From Candidatus Berkelbacteria bacterium (lineage in GTDB: Bacteria > Patescibacteriota > UBA1384 > DTJR01), in NCBI GenBank assembly GCA_026397175.1, contig JAPLVK010000015.1:70313-123760 (forward strand): 53,448 bases of DNA, written 5' to 3'. Shown here in pieces: positions 1 to 8,593 of this stretch (positions are counted from its first letter, which is position 1; each line of letters opens with the position of its first letter). The notes beneath the pieces are model-generated. The model had not been told where the DNA came from, made no database searches, and was given only the letters and a program-made list of their open reading frames with translations. Position numbers and translations under genes: made by a program.

Positions 1-1284
1 AGAGAGAGGTCTTTAATTCGTCGTGAAGAAAATATCGAGTCGCGATCAGAAAAGCTAGAGACCGAGCGAAAAACGATCGAAGATAAAATCATAGGGGTAG
101 AAAAAGCCAAAGAAGATGTTGAAACATTAGGTAAAAAACGACTATCGGAGCTCGAGCGAATCGCGCATCTAAAAGCAAAAGATGCCAAAGATGAACTCAT
201 CAAAGAAGTCGAAAGGGAATACAAGGAAGAAATTATTTCGAAAATTCGGGAGATGAAAGAACTCTTAAAAGAAAACTCCGAAGATGAAGCAAGGAAAATT
301 ATTTCTTCTGCAATAGACAGGATTGCCAATGAATTTACGGCTGAACATGTAACCATGTCCGTTCATATTCCGTCAGAAGAAATGAAAGGTAGAATTATTG
401 GAAAAGAAGGCCGAAACATTCAAGCATTTGAACGGGCAACAGGAGTTGATCTTGTGATTGATGAAACACCCGACACCGTCTTGCTTTCTTCTTTTGACCC
501 GGTCCGCCGCCATGTTGCTAAAATTGCGCTTGAGCGGCTTATTGCGGATGGAAGAATTCAACCATCTAGAATTGAGGAAGTCGTAGCAAAAGCACAGGCC
601 GATATTAAAAAAGAAGCAAAGGAAGCAGGAGAAAAGGCAGCGTTTGATTTGGGTGTTCATGGTCTGCCGGTTGATTTGGTCAAAATTCTGGGGAATTTAA
701 AGTTCAGAACATCATACGGGCAAAATGTTTTAGCTCACTCAATTGAAGTTGCAAATATTGCCGCGCTTCTAGCCGCTGAAGTTGGAGCCGATATTAACAT
801 TGTCAAAAAGGCCGGACTTTTGCACGACATCGGAAAAGCGGTTTCTCATGAAATTCAAGGAGCTCACCACCATCTTTCGGGTGAAATTGCCAGAAAATAT
901 GGTATGAGCGAAAATGTTATTCATGCGATTATGGCTCACCATGATGACATCGAAGCAAAGACCGTCGAGGCCATTTTGGTCAAGGCAGCGGACGCAATTT
1001 CCGGCTCAAGGCCGGGTGCAAGACGCGAGACCCTGGAAAATTATGTGCAACGATTAAAAGATCTGGAAAATATTGCTAACAATTTTCCGGGTGTTGATAA
1101 GTCATTTGCAATCCAAGCCGGTCGCGAAGTTAGAATTATTGTTAGACCGGAGGAAATTTCGGACCTTGAAGCGATCAAACTCTCAAAAGATATTGCCAGA
1201 AAAATAGAAAGTGATTTGCAATATCCCGGTATGATTAAAGTAAATATAATCCGCGAAACCAGATCAGAGGAGTTTGCAAGATAA
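1..1284 (+). CDS. rny: Ribonuclease Y, 5' end missing
   Basis: Endoribonuclease Y starts mRNA decay, usually anchored to the membrane. The frame is open from base 1, so the gene begins outside the window and the N-terminal membrane helix is not seen. Bases 1-250 encode a charged coiled coil (many E, K and R). A KH domain follows with the loop GRIIGKEGRN, then an HD phosphohydrolase domain with HSIEVA, LLHDIGKA and HHDD. All the motifs expected of the visible part are intact. An internal ATG at 253 would drop the coiled coil and is unlikely to be the start. The stop overlaps the ymdB start (TAATG), so the two are translationally coupled; rny-ymdB is a known gene pair in Firmicutes. Confidence 0.95.
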   Translation, partial: RERSLIRREENIESRSEKLETERKTIEDKIIGVEKAKEDVETLGKKRLSELERIAHLKAKDAKDELIKEVEREYKEEIISKIREMKELLKENSEDEARKIISSAIDRIANEFTAEHVTMSVHIPSEEMKGRIIGKEGRNIQAFERATGVDLVIDETPDTVLLSSFDPVRRHVAKIALERLIADGRIQPSRIEEVVAKAQADIKKEAKEAGEKAAFDLGVHGLPVDLVKILGNLKFRTSYGQNVLAHSIEVANIAALLAAEVGADINIVKKAGLLHDIGKAVSHEIQGAHHHLSGEIARKYGMSENVIHAIMAHHDDIEAKTVEAILVKAADAISGSRPGARRETLENYVQRLKDLENIANNFPGVDKSFAIQAGREVRIIVRPEEISDLEAIKLSKDIARKIESDLQYPGMIKVNIIRETRSEEFAR

Positions 1285-2060
1285 TGAAAGTATTATTTTT
1301 CGGTGATGTTTTTGGCCGCCCGGGCCGCAGTGGCATAAAAAGATTTATCGAAGAAAACAAGACAAAGAATAAGATTGATCTTGTAATTGCCAATGTTGAT
1401 AATGTTGCATCGGGGCGGGGCCCAACCCAAAAGACCTATCGGGAATTGCTGGATGCTGGAGTTGATGTCATGACCTCGGGCGATCATATTTGGGACCGAA
1501 AAGAAGTAAGCAACATCTTGGAAGAAAAAAATTCAAAATTGCTCCGGCCGTTAAATTATCCAAAATTGTGTCCCGGGAAGGGATCAATCGAGATCAATAT
1601 CGGCGGCATTGTCGTTTTGATTGTTTCGATGCTTGGGCGGGTTTGGACGACGGAAGGGCTCGAATCACCATTTGATAAAATAGACGAGGTTATCGAGAAA
1701 TCAAAAGCAAAGATTAAAATTATTGATTTTCATGCCGAAGCGACAAGCGAAAAAATCGCTTTTGGCAGGTATGTCGCGGGGCGTGTCTCGGCGGTTTTGG
1801 GAACCCATACCCATGTCCAAACAGCAGATGAGCGGATTATTAACAAAACCGCTTTAATTTCCGATGTCGGCTTTTGCGGACCAAATGAATCCGTGATCGG
1901 TGTTGAACAAGATCAAAGCATAAAAAGATTTAGAACCGGAATGCCGGTAACTTTTGATGTCGCTGAAGGCCCGGTACAAATCAATGCGGTAGTTGTTACG
2001 GTGGACGACAAAACAGGCGAAACCAAAAAGATCGAAAGAATATTTGAGATTCTTGACTAA
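1284..2060 (+). CDS. ymdB: YmdB-family metallophosphoesterase
   Basis: Family of calcineurin-like phosphodiesterases (TIGR00282); B. subtilis YmdB hydrolyses 2',3'-cyclic nucleotides and influences RNase Y output and multicellular behaviour. Length (258 aa) is typical. Seen: GDVFGRPGR at the N-terminus, GDHIWD near residue 67, and GTHTHVQTADE near residue 174. Two positions usually Glu and Asn in the metal site (N-x-E-N and G-N-H-x-W) read N-V-D-N and G-D-H-I-W here. Both are acidic or conservative changes, so activity may persist with altered metal preference. It overlaps the rny stop by one base and converges on the HU gene with a 4-bp overlap. Confidence 0.92.
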   Translation: MKVLFFGDVFGRPGRSGIKRFIEENKTKNKIDLVIANVDNVASGRGPTQKTYRELLDAGVDVMTSGDHIWDRKEVSNILEEKNSKLLRPLNYPKLCPGKGSIEINIGGIVVLIVSMLGRVWTTEGLESPFDKIDEVIEKSKAKIKIIDFHAEATSEKIAFGRYVAGRVSAVLGTHTHVQTADERIINKTALISDVGFCGPNESVIGVEQDQSIKRFRTGMPVTFDVAEGPVQINAVVVTVDDKTGETKKIERIFEILD

Positions 2061-2353
2061 TTTCGAAGCACTTTTTCTTTCAGCTTTTCCGAAGGGTGAA
2101 ACAAGACCGTTTTTATTTGCTTTTCAACTTTTTGTTTTGTATTGATATCGTAAATTAGTCCCGTATTCCATTTTGTAAGTTCAAATGTGCCAAATTCGCT
2201 AAGCCGAACTTGCCGGCCGTTGATAATTTCCGACTTAATTTCTTCGATATACAAATCAATCACTTGTCGGACAATATTTTCGTCTAACTTCAGTTTTTTC
2301 TTTACAAAGCGAGTTATGTCTTTAGCGGTTGCATATTTATTTTTTCTTGGCAT
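2057..2353 (-). CDS. HU/IHF-family DNA-binding protein
   Basis: Histone-like nucleoid protein of 98 aa. The HU core is visible: an N-terminal helical dimerisation half (DITRFVKKKLKLDEN) followed by the strand motif VRLSEFGTFEL near residue 50. The arm is short and diverges from the usual RNP-containing arm, since the region after WNTGLIYD lacks a clear R-x-P. The C-terminus F-x-P-S-E-K-L-K is typical of the family. Its start codon lies about 60 bases from the divergent PIG-L gene, so the promoters of both must share that short gap. Function as a nucleoid protein is inferred from family. Confidence 0.85.
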   Translation of the reverse strand: MPRKNKYATAKDITRFVKKKLKLDENIVRQVIDLYIEEIKSEIINGRQVRLSEFGTFELTKWNTGLIYDINTKQKVEKQIKTVLFHPSEKLKEKVLRN

Positions 2354-2414
2354 ATCTTTATATTAACACAATTTGGACTTATCAAACTGTGCATAAGATG
2401 ATATAAATTTAATA

Positions 2415-3218
2415 ATGGATATTTTTAAAATCAAAAAAACCGTCTTAGGCCTGAAAAATTTAAAGGACTTTGTGTCAAGAGAAATTTTACACAAGGCAAT
2501 TTTTTCAGACCTGAAACAAAGATCTCTGGAAAAGCCCGAAAGTGGTAGGGTTTTGGTTCTTGCCCCACATCCGGATGATGATGTAATGGGATGTGGCGGA
2601 ACTCTCAAATTACACGCTGATCAGGGGGACGAAGTAAAAATAGTTTATTTAACGGATGGATCAAGCGGTTTTCCTGAAAATTTTAGACCCTCAAGCGCAG
2701 AGAAAGTGAAAATGGCGAAAGACCGAGAGGATGAGGCCAAAAAGGCCGCTGCCGTCTTAGGTGTTGGCGACTTGGTTTTTCTCAAATACAAAGATGGATC
2801 TCTATCGCCAAACTCAAATAATGTAAAATATATAACTCAACTGATAAAGGACTATGAGCCAAGTATTATTTATATCCCGTCTTTTCTCGATACAAATTCT
2901 GATCATTTTGAGACGGCAAAGATTTTATCTGAATCACTACGCAGAATCACAAATACCTTCAAGATTAATTCCTACGAGGTTTGGTCGCCGATTTTTGCGA
3001 ATCTTTTAATCAACATAGATAAGTCGGTAGAATCAAAAGAAGAGGCCTTGTCGAAACATAAAACGCAGCTAAAAAGCCGTTCTTATGTCGAAGCGATTTT
3101 AGGTTTAAATAAATATCGAGCTCAAATGTTTGGTCATGGCAAATTTGCCGAGGCCTTTTTTGCCTGCAACTCTAAAATTTTCGTAGAATTATTCGATCTT
3201 TACGATTTGAAGAAATAA
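2415..3218 (+). CDS. PIG-L (LmbE-like) family deacetylase
   Basis: Zinc-dependent N-acetylglucosaminyl deacetylase family. The metal motif is clear: LVLAPHPDDDVMGCGG at about residues 47-62 (family signature A-H-P-D-D-E) with the downstream ligand His in DTNSDHFETAK. Such enzymes deacetylate GlcNAc-linked lipids, mycothiol or bacillithiol precursors, or antibiotic intermediates; the substrate cannot be told from sequence. The length (267 aa) is normal. It is transcribed alone between two minus-strand genes. A role in cell-envelope glycan modification is possible but is only an inference. Confidence 0.88.
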   Translation: MDIFKIKKTVLGLKNLKDFVSREILHKAIFSDLKQRSLEKPESGRVLVLAPHPDDDVMGCGGTLKLHADQGDEVKIVYLTDGSSGFPENFRPSSAEKVKMAKDREDEAKKAAAVLGVGDLVFLKYKDGSLSPNSNNVKYITQLIKDYEPSIIYIPSFLDTNSDHFETAKILSESLRRITNTFKINSYEVWSPIFANLLINIDKSVESKEEALSKHKTQLKSRSYVEAILGLNKYRAQMFGHGKFAEAFFACNSKIFVELFDLYDLKK

Positions 3219-3263
3219 TTAACAGACAGGTGTAGCCCGATCCTTTTTGTGTTATAGATGTTT

Positions 3264-3707
3264 TTATTCCGCGGAAGTAGAAGTATCAAGAGCGGCAGAG
3301 TTGATAAGGGAATTTATTTCCGAAGTTGTCGAAGCGGAATCCTTGATTGCTTTGGTGGCCAATAACCCCGATGAAATTGTAACTACGACTGCGATTACGA
3401 TGCCGACAACAAAAAGCACAAGTCCCCAGATTGCCCAGGCCTTTTGCACTTGTCTAAACTCCTCAACGGACGCAAATTTTCTTTTATTCCAAGCCCATTC
3501 GTTTCCTTTAATTCCTAAAACAATTGCCATGATAAGTCCGATTGGGCCGATTAATGCGAGCAATCCGATCCAGACACTATTTCCAATTGACCAAATCCAG
3601 GTCAGAAAGAACGCACCCCAGTTCCACCCATTTAGTTCTTGTGGAAACGCTCCGCTTACGCCAGACGACACAGGTGCTGCTGCCGGCGCCTCATTTTGCT
3701 CTGCCAT
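3264..3707 (-). CDS. Small membrane protein, DUF2628-like
   Basis: Uncharacterised protein of 147 aa. An Ala/Pro-rich cytoplasmic N-terminus leads into the motif WNWGAFFLTWIWSIGN, a first hydrophobic segment, the signature NEWAW-x-KRKF with S-V-E-E-F-x-x-x-Q-x-x-W, and a second strongly hydrophobic segment at about 88-115. The tail is Ser/Thr-rich. The WNWGAF...W pattern is shared by small bacterial membrane proteins annotated as DUF2628-like. No enzymatic residues are seen. The start ATG is preceded by GGAGG-like sequence (cctcc on the plus strand at about 3712), which supports it. Confidence 0.75.
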   Translation of the reverse strand: MAEQNEAPAAAPVSSGVSGAFPQELNGWNWGAFFLTWIWSIGNSVWIGLLALIGPIGLIMAIVLGIKGNEWAWNKRKFASVEEFRQVQKAWAIWGLVLFVVGIVIAVVVTISSGLLATKAIKDSASTTSEINSLINSAALDTSTSAE

Positions 3708-3745
3708 AAAACCTCCTACGCCCCCACTTTAAAGTAAGGGGATTA

Positions 3746-5416
3746 TTAATTTTTACCTAATTTATTCTCTTCTTCTATTATTTCAGCATCCTCGATTCGA
3801 TTAAATAGTAACTCCGGTTTTTCGAATCTAAATAAAGAAATTTCTTCGTATTCCCATACATGTAAATTATAGTCCTTTCTAAACAGTTTGAAAATATTTA
3901 GACCTGTTTGGGGTAAAAACGGATTTATTAAAATACCAAGACAATGAATTATTTGTCCGCAAACTGCGAGTGATTCCTGTGCCTCTCGTGGGTCGGTTTT
4001 AATTGTTTTCCATGGCTCTTTGGTGGCCAAATATCTATTTCCTTCTTCGGCTAGACCAAAAACTAACCTTATTCCCTCCCTGAAGTCGCCTTTTTCTATT
4101 GATGTTCCAACTTTTTCAAATGACCTTTGGGCCAATTCGATTAATCCATTTGATTGTTCGTCTAATTTTTCAGGATATTTCACACCATCCGGGAAATTCG
4201 ACGAAATTAAGTGAGCTGTCCGATGGATAAAGTTAGTAAAATTCCCGATTAATTCTTTGTTTGTTCTCTGCTGGAAGTCCTTCCACGAAAAATCGGCATC
4301 AGATGTTTCCGGGCCGTTTGCGATAAGAAAGTATCGCAAAGTGTCAGCATCAAATTTTTGTAAAAATTCAGGAAGCCAGACAGCCCAGTGACGGCTTTTC
4401 GAGAACTGCTTTTTTTCTAGCGTTAAATATTCAGATGAAATTATTCTATCCGGTAAGTGCAAACCCCCATAAGAGAGTAATATTGTCGGCCAAATTATTG
4501 TGTGAAACGGAATATTGTCTTTACCGTGAACATAGTAGTGTAGGGAATTTTCGTTTTGCCAAAAATCGCGCCATTTATCGGGCTGGTTGTTATCTTTGGC
4601 CCAACCTTGAGACGCCGAGAAATATCCACAGACCGCCTCAAACCAAACATAGATGCTTTTTTCGTCATACCCGGGCAAGGGGATCGGGATACCCCACTTG
4701 GTGTCTCTTGTTATTGCACGATCGTGAATACCCTCTTTAATGAGCTTGTTTGTAAATCCCAGTGCGTTCGTTCTCCAACCATGACTTTTTGATACCCAGT
4801 TTTTTATCTGATCTTGGTAGGCAGATAATTTTAAAAAAAAATGTTCTGATTGGCGAAAATCAGGTTTGCTGCCGCATGTTTTGCATCTTGGATCAATGAG
4901 ATCTTTGGGATCTAAAAGCGTTGAACACTCATCACATTGATCTCCGCGCGCGTCTTTAAATTTACATTTCGGGCATGTGCCTTCAATGTATCGGTCAGGC
5001 AAAAATCTTTTGCATTTTTTACAGTAGGGGAGATCCTGTGTTTTTTTATAAATATCACCTTGTTCGTATAATTTTAAAAATATCTCCTGTACGATTTTTT
5101 TATGATTTTCGGTTGCGGTTGTTGTGTAATTATCGTATGAAAAATTTAACCCGCCAATTAGTGTTTCAATAAATTCTTTATGATATTTTTGGGCAATTTT
5201 GTCCGGAGCTATGTTTTCTTTTTCGGAAGATACGACAATAGGGGTTCCGTGAACATCGCTTCCCGAAACAAACAAAACATCATGGCCTGATTTTCTAAAA
5301 TATCTGGCCAGAATATCAGAACCGATTAAGGCACTAACATGCCCAAGGTGCAAGGAGTTGTTTGCGTATGGCCATGCCGCGCCGATAAATATTTTTTTCT
5401 TGTCTTTGTTTTCCAT
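3746..5416 (-). CDS. metG: Methionyl-tRNA synthetase
   Basis: Class I synthetase charging tRNA-Met. Seen: HIGH-type motif HLGH at residues 19-22 (NNSLHLGHVSALIGSD), a connective domain with four C-x-x-C knuckles (CKKC, CPKC, CDEC, CKTC; about residues 127-182) as in the two-zinc MetRS class, the WFEAVCGY active-site region, and a variant KMSKS loop reading QFSKS. The anticodon-binding helical domain follows. At 556 aa it lacks the C-terminal tRNA-binding (EMAP-like) domain found in many bacterial enzymes. It lies upstream of no obvious partner; aspS is 68 bases away on the same strand and may be co-transcribed. Confidence 0.95.
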   Translation of the reverse strand: MENKDKKKIFIGAAWPYANNSLHLGHVSALIGSDILARYFRKSGHDVLFVSGSDVHGTPIVVSSEKENIAPDKIAQKYHKEFIETLIGGLNFSYDNYTTTATENHKKIVQEIFLKLYEQGDIYKKTQDLPYCKKCKRFLPDRYIEGTCPKCKFKDARGDQCDECSTLLDPKDLIDPRCKTCGSKPDFRQSEHFFLKLSAYQDQIKNWVSKSHGWRTNALGFTNKLIKEGIHDRAITRDTKWGIPIPLPGYDEKSIYVWFEAVCGYFSASQGWAKDNNQPDKWRDFWQNENSLHYYVHGKDNIPFHTIIWPTILLSYGGLHLPDRIISSEYLTLEKKQFSKSRHWAVWLPEFLQKFDADTLRYFLIANGPETSDADFSWKDFQQRTNKELIGNFTNFIHRTAHLISSNFPDGVKYPEKLDEQSNGLIELAQRSFEKVGTSIEKGDFREGIRLVFGLAEEGNRYLATKEPWKTIKTDPREAQESLAVCGQIIHCLGILINPFLPQTGLNIFKLFRKDYNLHVWEYEEISLFRFEKPELLFNRIEDAEIIEEENKLGKN

Positions 5417-5484
5417 ATCCTAAACTTACCAAAAAAAACACTCCTTTGGAAGGGGCGCTGATACAAACGCGAAATTATTTATTT

Positions 5485-6768
5485 TTATGGACTCAAGCGT
5501 TTTACATCACGAGGAAATAAAACCGCTTCTTTTATGCTCTTTAGACCTAAAATTTGTTGAATTAGTCGCTCCGAACCCATGCCCCAACCGCCATGCGGCG
5601 GCATGCCAAATTTAAAGACATCAAGATAAAATTCAAGTCCTTTTGGTTTTACTCCCTTTTTCTCCATATTCTCAATCAGTGCTTTGTATTCATTGATTCT
5701 TTGGCTTCCGGTAACAATTTCCATGCCGCGAAATAACAAGTCGAAGCCCTCTGTTTCATCTTGCTTGTCGTCAGATGGCATTGTGTAAAACGGCTTTTCT
5801 TGCCACGGATAATGCGTAACAAACAAAAAATCGCTTCCGTGTTCCTCTTGTGCCCATCTACCGGCTAGTCGTTCGCCTTCCGGATCAATGTCGGTGCTTT
5901 CAAGTATTTCGTAATTGTATTTTTCTTTGATAATTTTTTTTATTTCAGCAAGTTTGATGTGGGGAATTTTTTCGGGAACTTTTGGCATTTCGGCGTTATA
6001 CATTTCCAAATATTGTTGCCCTTCCTTACCGACCTCAACAAAAATTTTTCTTAAGACCTTATTTAAAATTTCGGTTACATCCAAAAATGAATCAATAAAC
6101 CCGATTTCTGCATCAAGCGAGATATACTCGTTGACATGTCTGGTTGTAAAATGCGGCTCCGCCCTGAAAGTTGATCCAATCTCAAAAACCCTTTCAAAAA
6201 CACCAACCATTATTTGTTTGTATAATTGTGGGGATTGTGCAAGATAGGCCTCTTTTTCAAAATAATCGATCTTAAAAAAGTTTGCTCCGCCTTCGGATGC
6301 CGCCTCGAGTATTTTTGGTGTTTTGATTTCTGTGAAGCCCTCTTCTCGCATAACCGACTCATAGGCCTTCAGTAATAAATCGTAAAGTTTAAAAATCGCT
6401 TGAACTTTTGGATGACGCAGAGAGATTGGTCTTAAGTCAAGAAGGGTTGTAAGCTGCAAATTTGATTCCGGTTTTGATATATCAATTGGACAGTCCTCAA
6501 TGCATTTTGAAACAACTTTCAGATCGCTTCCCTCGATTTCATATCCGGTTTTTGATCGGTCATCTTTCTTAACCAATCCGGAAATTTCAACAGCATCACC
6601 CATTTTTGCGTCAACCTTTTTGTCCCAAACGGTCTGAATTGTACCAGTATAATCTTGCACTAACACAAAAGAAACATTCCCTAAATCGCGCACATTTAAA
6701 GCCCGTCCCTTTATGACGATTTCTTTCGAAACACAATCCGCAATGTCTTTTATTAAAGTCCTATCCAT
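5485..6768 (-). CDS. aspS: Aspartyl-tRNA synthetase, archaeal type (possibly non-discriminating)
   Basis: Class II synthetase of 427 aa with an N-terminal OB-fold (about 1-100) followed directly by the catalytic core. It has no GAD insertion, so it matches the archaeal/eukaryotic-type AspRS rather than the ~590-aa bacterial form. Motif 2 is visible as EIGSTFRAEPHFTTRH and motif 3 as GGWGMGSERLIQQIL. Archaeal-type enzymes often charge both tRNA-Asp and tRNA-Asn, the latter then being amidated by GatCAB. Whether this one is non-discriminating cannot be decided here, since no asnS or gatCAB is in view. It is separated from metG by 68 bases. Confidence 0.92.
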   Translation of the reverse strand: MDRTLIKDIADCVSKEIVIKGRALNVRDLGNVSFVLVQDYTGTIQTVWDKKVDAKMGDAVEISGLVKKDDRSKTGYEIEGSDLKVVSKCIEDCPIDISKPESNLQLTTLLDLRPISLRHPKVQAIFKLYDLLLKAYESVMREEGFTEIKTPKILEAASEGGANFFKIDYFEKEAYLAQSPQLYKQIMVGVFERVFEIGSTFRAEPHFTTRHVNEYISLDAEIGFIDSFLDVTEILNKVLRKIFVEVGKEGQQYLEMYNAEMPKVPEKIPHIKLAEIKKIIKEKYNYEILESTDIDPEGERLAGRWAQEEHGSDFLFVTHYPWQEKPFYTMPSDDKQDETEGFDLLFRGMEIVTGSQRINEYKALIENMEKKGVKPKGLEFYLDVFKFGMPPHGGWGMGSERLIQQILGLKSIKEAVLFPRDVKRLSP

Positions 6769-6824
6769 CTCTTATAGGTTAGATTAAATTTCTTAACCTG
6801 TCAATAAACTTCACATTACTCTGT

Positions 6825-6899
6825 TGGTGCCCGCGATAGGAATCGAACCTATATCTAGAGCTTAGGAGTCTCTTGTTCTATCCGTTGAACTACGCGGGC
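6825..6899 (-). tRNA. tRNA-Arg(CCT)
   Basis: Read on the minus strand, the acceptor arms GCCCGCG and CGCGGGC pair, the T-loop reads TTCGATT, and the CCA end is encoded (TGG at 6825-6827 on the plus strand). The anticodon loop CTCCTAA gives anticodon CCT. The top pair of the anticodon stem is an A-G mismatch. Confidence 0.9.
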
Positions 6900-6986
6900 T
6901 TGATATAGATTTTAACATATTTTAAGGTATAATAAAAATGTTTTATATGTATTTGATTTTTGACTTATGGCTTTTAACTTAATTTT

Positions 6987-7063
6987 CGGGGTGTAGCGCA
7001 GTTTGGTAGCGCGCAGCGTTCGGGACGCTGAGGTCGTCCGTTCAAGTCGGATCACCCCGACCA
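6987..7063 (+). tRNA. tRNA-Pro(CGG)
   Basis: Acceptor CGGGGTG pairs with CACCCCG. The anticodon arm CAGCG-TTCGGGA-CGCTG gives anticodon CGG. The T-loop is TTCAAGT and the CCA end is encoded at 7061-7063. Confidence 0.93.
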
Positions 7064-7084
7064 TACAAAACTTTGGTCTTTTTT

Positions 7085-7160
7085 TATACTTTGGAACGCT
7101 CCGCTTCGGCCGCTCCCGCCTGTGGCGGGATAAACTCCAGCGGGCTTAGCAATGCTAATT
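7085..7160. repeat. GC-rich intergenic palindromic stretch
   Basis: Between tRNA-Pro and the small-RNA promoter lies a GC-rich stretch unlike its AT-rich surroundings. It contains the hairpins CCCGCC-TGT-GGCGGG and TTAGC-AAT-GCTAA. It resembles the short palindromic repeats common between genes in CPR genomes. No coding frame is evident. Confidence 0.45.
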
Positions 7161-7202
7161 TTCTTGTTGTATTCCCGCAAAATTGCATAGAGACACCTAT
7201 AG

Positions 7203-7232
7203 TTGACAAAAGTTGACAAAATGTGCTATATT
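7203..7232 (+). promoter_or_regulatory. Sigma70-type promoter for candidate small RNA
   Basis: TTGACA at 7203-7208 and TATATT at 7227-7232, spacing 18. A second TTGACA at 7213-7218 is too close to the -10 to serve. Start of transcription is expected near 7239. Confidence 0.6.
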
Positions 7233-7238
7233 AAAAAT

Positions 7239-7326
7239 GTGCTAGTGGGTGAAAGCCCTTCTTCGGCTAAGAATATTCTAAGCTGAGAACTAGCACACCT
7301 AAGAACGCCTTTTCGGGCGTTTTTTG
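7239..7326 (+). ncRNA. Candidate structured small RNA (~88 nt)
   Basis: A closing stem GTGCTAGT (7239-7246) / ACTAGCAC (7289-7296) encloses a second hairpin centred on AGAATATTCT. An intrinsic terminator follows, AACGCC (7304-7309) / GGCGTT (7316-7321), with a T run. With the promoter directly upstream this forms a complete transcription unit with no convincing ORF. It matches no family I can name; it is not SRP RNA, 6S RNA or RNase P by sequence. Its terminator overlaps the last codons of the convergent gene at 7299-7724, so the RNA is antisense to that mRNA's 3' end. Confidence 0.5.
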
Positions 7327-7724
7327 GGTTTGGAGCGATTATTATGAGGCATTACACTTCGAAATTTAAGTTTGCCAGTCCCTATCTTTTCAACAACGAC
7401 ACGAATTTTTACTCCTTTTTTGATTTCGTAAACTAGTTCGTGTTGAATGATTGATTTATCCTTACCTTTAATCTTCCTCTGAACTTTTCTAGTTTCTGAA
7501 ATAACCTTGCATTTTTTAATGACTTCCCTTGCATTGTTCGGGCACATCAATTTCATATACCGCTCATTCAATTTTCGTGGCTCTCGGTTTGTTTTATAAA
7601 GAAGATGGTCAAATCCTTCTGAAGTAAAAAATACAGTATCCTGTAATATTGGACAGTTCACCGACACGATACTTTTATAGTATTTTCTCTGCCGTTTTAT
7701 TAGGTATCTAAAATCTTTACGCAT
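7299..7724 (-). CDS. Hypothetical basic protein, possibly PBECR/RelE-like nuclease fold
   Basis: Protein of 141 aa, very basic, ending in KKRPKRRS. The middle reads HELVYEIKKGVKIRVVVEKIG and then GKLKFRSVMPH, an arrangement of beta strands ending in a His that recalls the phage-associated barnase/EndoU/colicin-like (PBECR) nuclease group. The resemblance is by eye and weak. The N-terminus MRKDFRYLIKRQRKYY has no signal peptide. It stands alone, convergent with the small-RNA unit, whose terminator overlaps its last codons. A toxin role is speculative. Confidence 0.6.
   Translation of the reverse strand: MRKDFRYLIKRQRKYYKSIVSVNCPILQDTVFFTSEGFDHLLYKTNREPRKLNERYMKLMCPNNAREVIKKCKVISETRKVQRKIKGKDKSIIQHELVYEIKKGVKIRVVVEKIGTGKLKFRSVMPHNNRSKPKKRPKRRS
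7304..7325 (+). terminator. Intrinsic terminator of the candidate small RNA
   Basis: AACGCC-TTTTCG-GGCGTT followed by TTTT. It overlaps the 3' end of the opposing gene. Confidence 0.7.
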
Positions 7725-7846
7725 AATACTATTTTATTCCGTTGTAGTTTTTAGTCAATTATAAATTTAACTAAGTAGACCAGCAGAGCAATTCTTGATA
7801 AGATAAAATTGATTGTTCACATCTGACTAAAAAATAAGGAGAGATT

Positions 7847-8593
7847 TTGCCCAAATTTCAAAAAATTAAAGAGTCATTCATCAATAAACCATGGATTTAC
7901 TTGGGTGTTATTGGGATTGTCTTGGGGGTTGTTTTGGGGAGCCAATTTAGCCAAAAAATTCCTCGAATTATCTCACCAGCCGTTTCTTATATAGCACTTG
8001 ATGAAATGCAGACAAATTTAGAAAGCGAACAGGCAAATCTCAAGAAGTCACTTTCCAGCACAGATGGAAAAATAGACGAGCTTAACAACCAAATTGAAAT
8101 AAAGCAATCAGGCAAAAAGGACTTAATTAATGAAGTCGAGACATTAAAGCGAAAAGCCGGCCTAACTGATGTTTCAGCTCCGGGGATCTCGGTATTGCTA
8201 GATGACTCTGATGACAGAAAAAATAATCCTAATTCCATTGCTCACGCATCGGACATGAGGGACCTCGTTAACAACCTATGGATTAACGGGGCAACCGCCA
8301 TAAGCATAGAGGGAGCGGGGCATATCGAAGAAAGAGTCGGACCAACAACTTCAATTGACTGCATCGTTAATACGGTTTTGATAAACGGAACTAAAATCGT
8401 GCCACCGTTTAAAATTAAGGCGATTGGAAATAGGGAAAAACTAATTTCTTCGATTAATGATCAAAAAGCCCTGAAGTTAATATACGATCGTGTATCCAAA
8501 GAAGGTCTTGTTTTCCATATTGTTGATGGCGAGACAATGATAACGGTTCCTAAATTTACAGGAAGTTTAACTTTTAAAAATGCTAAAATTTAA
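7847..8593 (+). CDS. DUF881-family membrane-anchored protein (first copy)
   Basis: Protein of 248 aa with one N-terminal transmembrane helix (about 16-35), a coiled coil (about 48-105), and a C-terminal DUF881 domain with NSIAHASDMRDLVNNLWINGA and AIGNREKLISSI. The start is a TTG preceded by AAGGAGAG at good spacing; no ATG fits. DUF881 proteins sit near cell-division and envelope genes in Gram-positive bacteria, but their biochemical role is unknown. The gene overlaps the next DUF881 gene by 14 bases, so the two are likely translationally coupled and may pair. Confidence 0.85.
   Translation: MPKFQKIKESFINKPWIYLGVIGIVLGVVLGSQFSQKIPRIISPAVSYIALDEMQTNLESEQANLKKSLSSTDGKIDELNNQIEIKQSGKKDLINEVETLKRKAGLTDVSAPGISVLLDDSDDRKNNPNSIAHASDMRDLVNNLWINGATAISIEGAGHIEERVGPTTSIDCIVNTVLINGTKIVPPFKIKAIGNREKLISSINDQKALKLIYDRVSKEGLVFHIVDGETMITVPKFTGSLTFKNAKI

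Noticed and set aside
253-400. ATG at 253 as the start of rny
   Set aside because: The same frame is open to base 1 and encodes the expected coiled coil, so the gene is truncated by the window edge.
3247-3732. Plus-strand 161-aa ORF
   Set aside because: It is the antisense of the small membrane protein gene at 3264-3707, which has a good RBS and transmembrane pattern.
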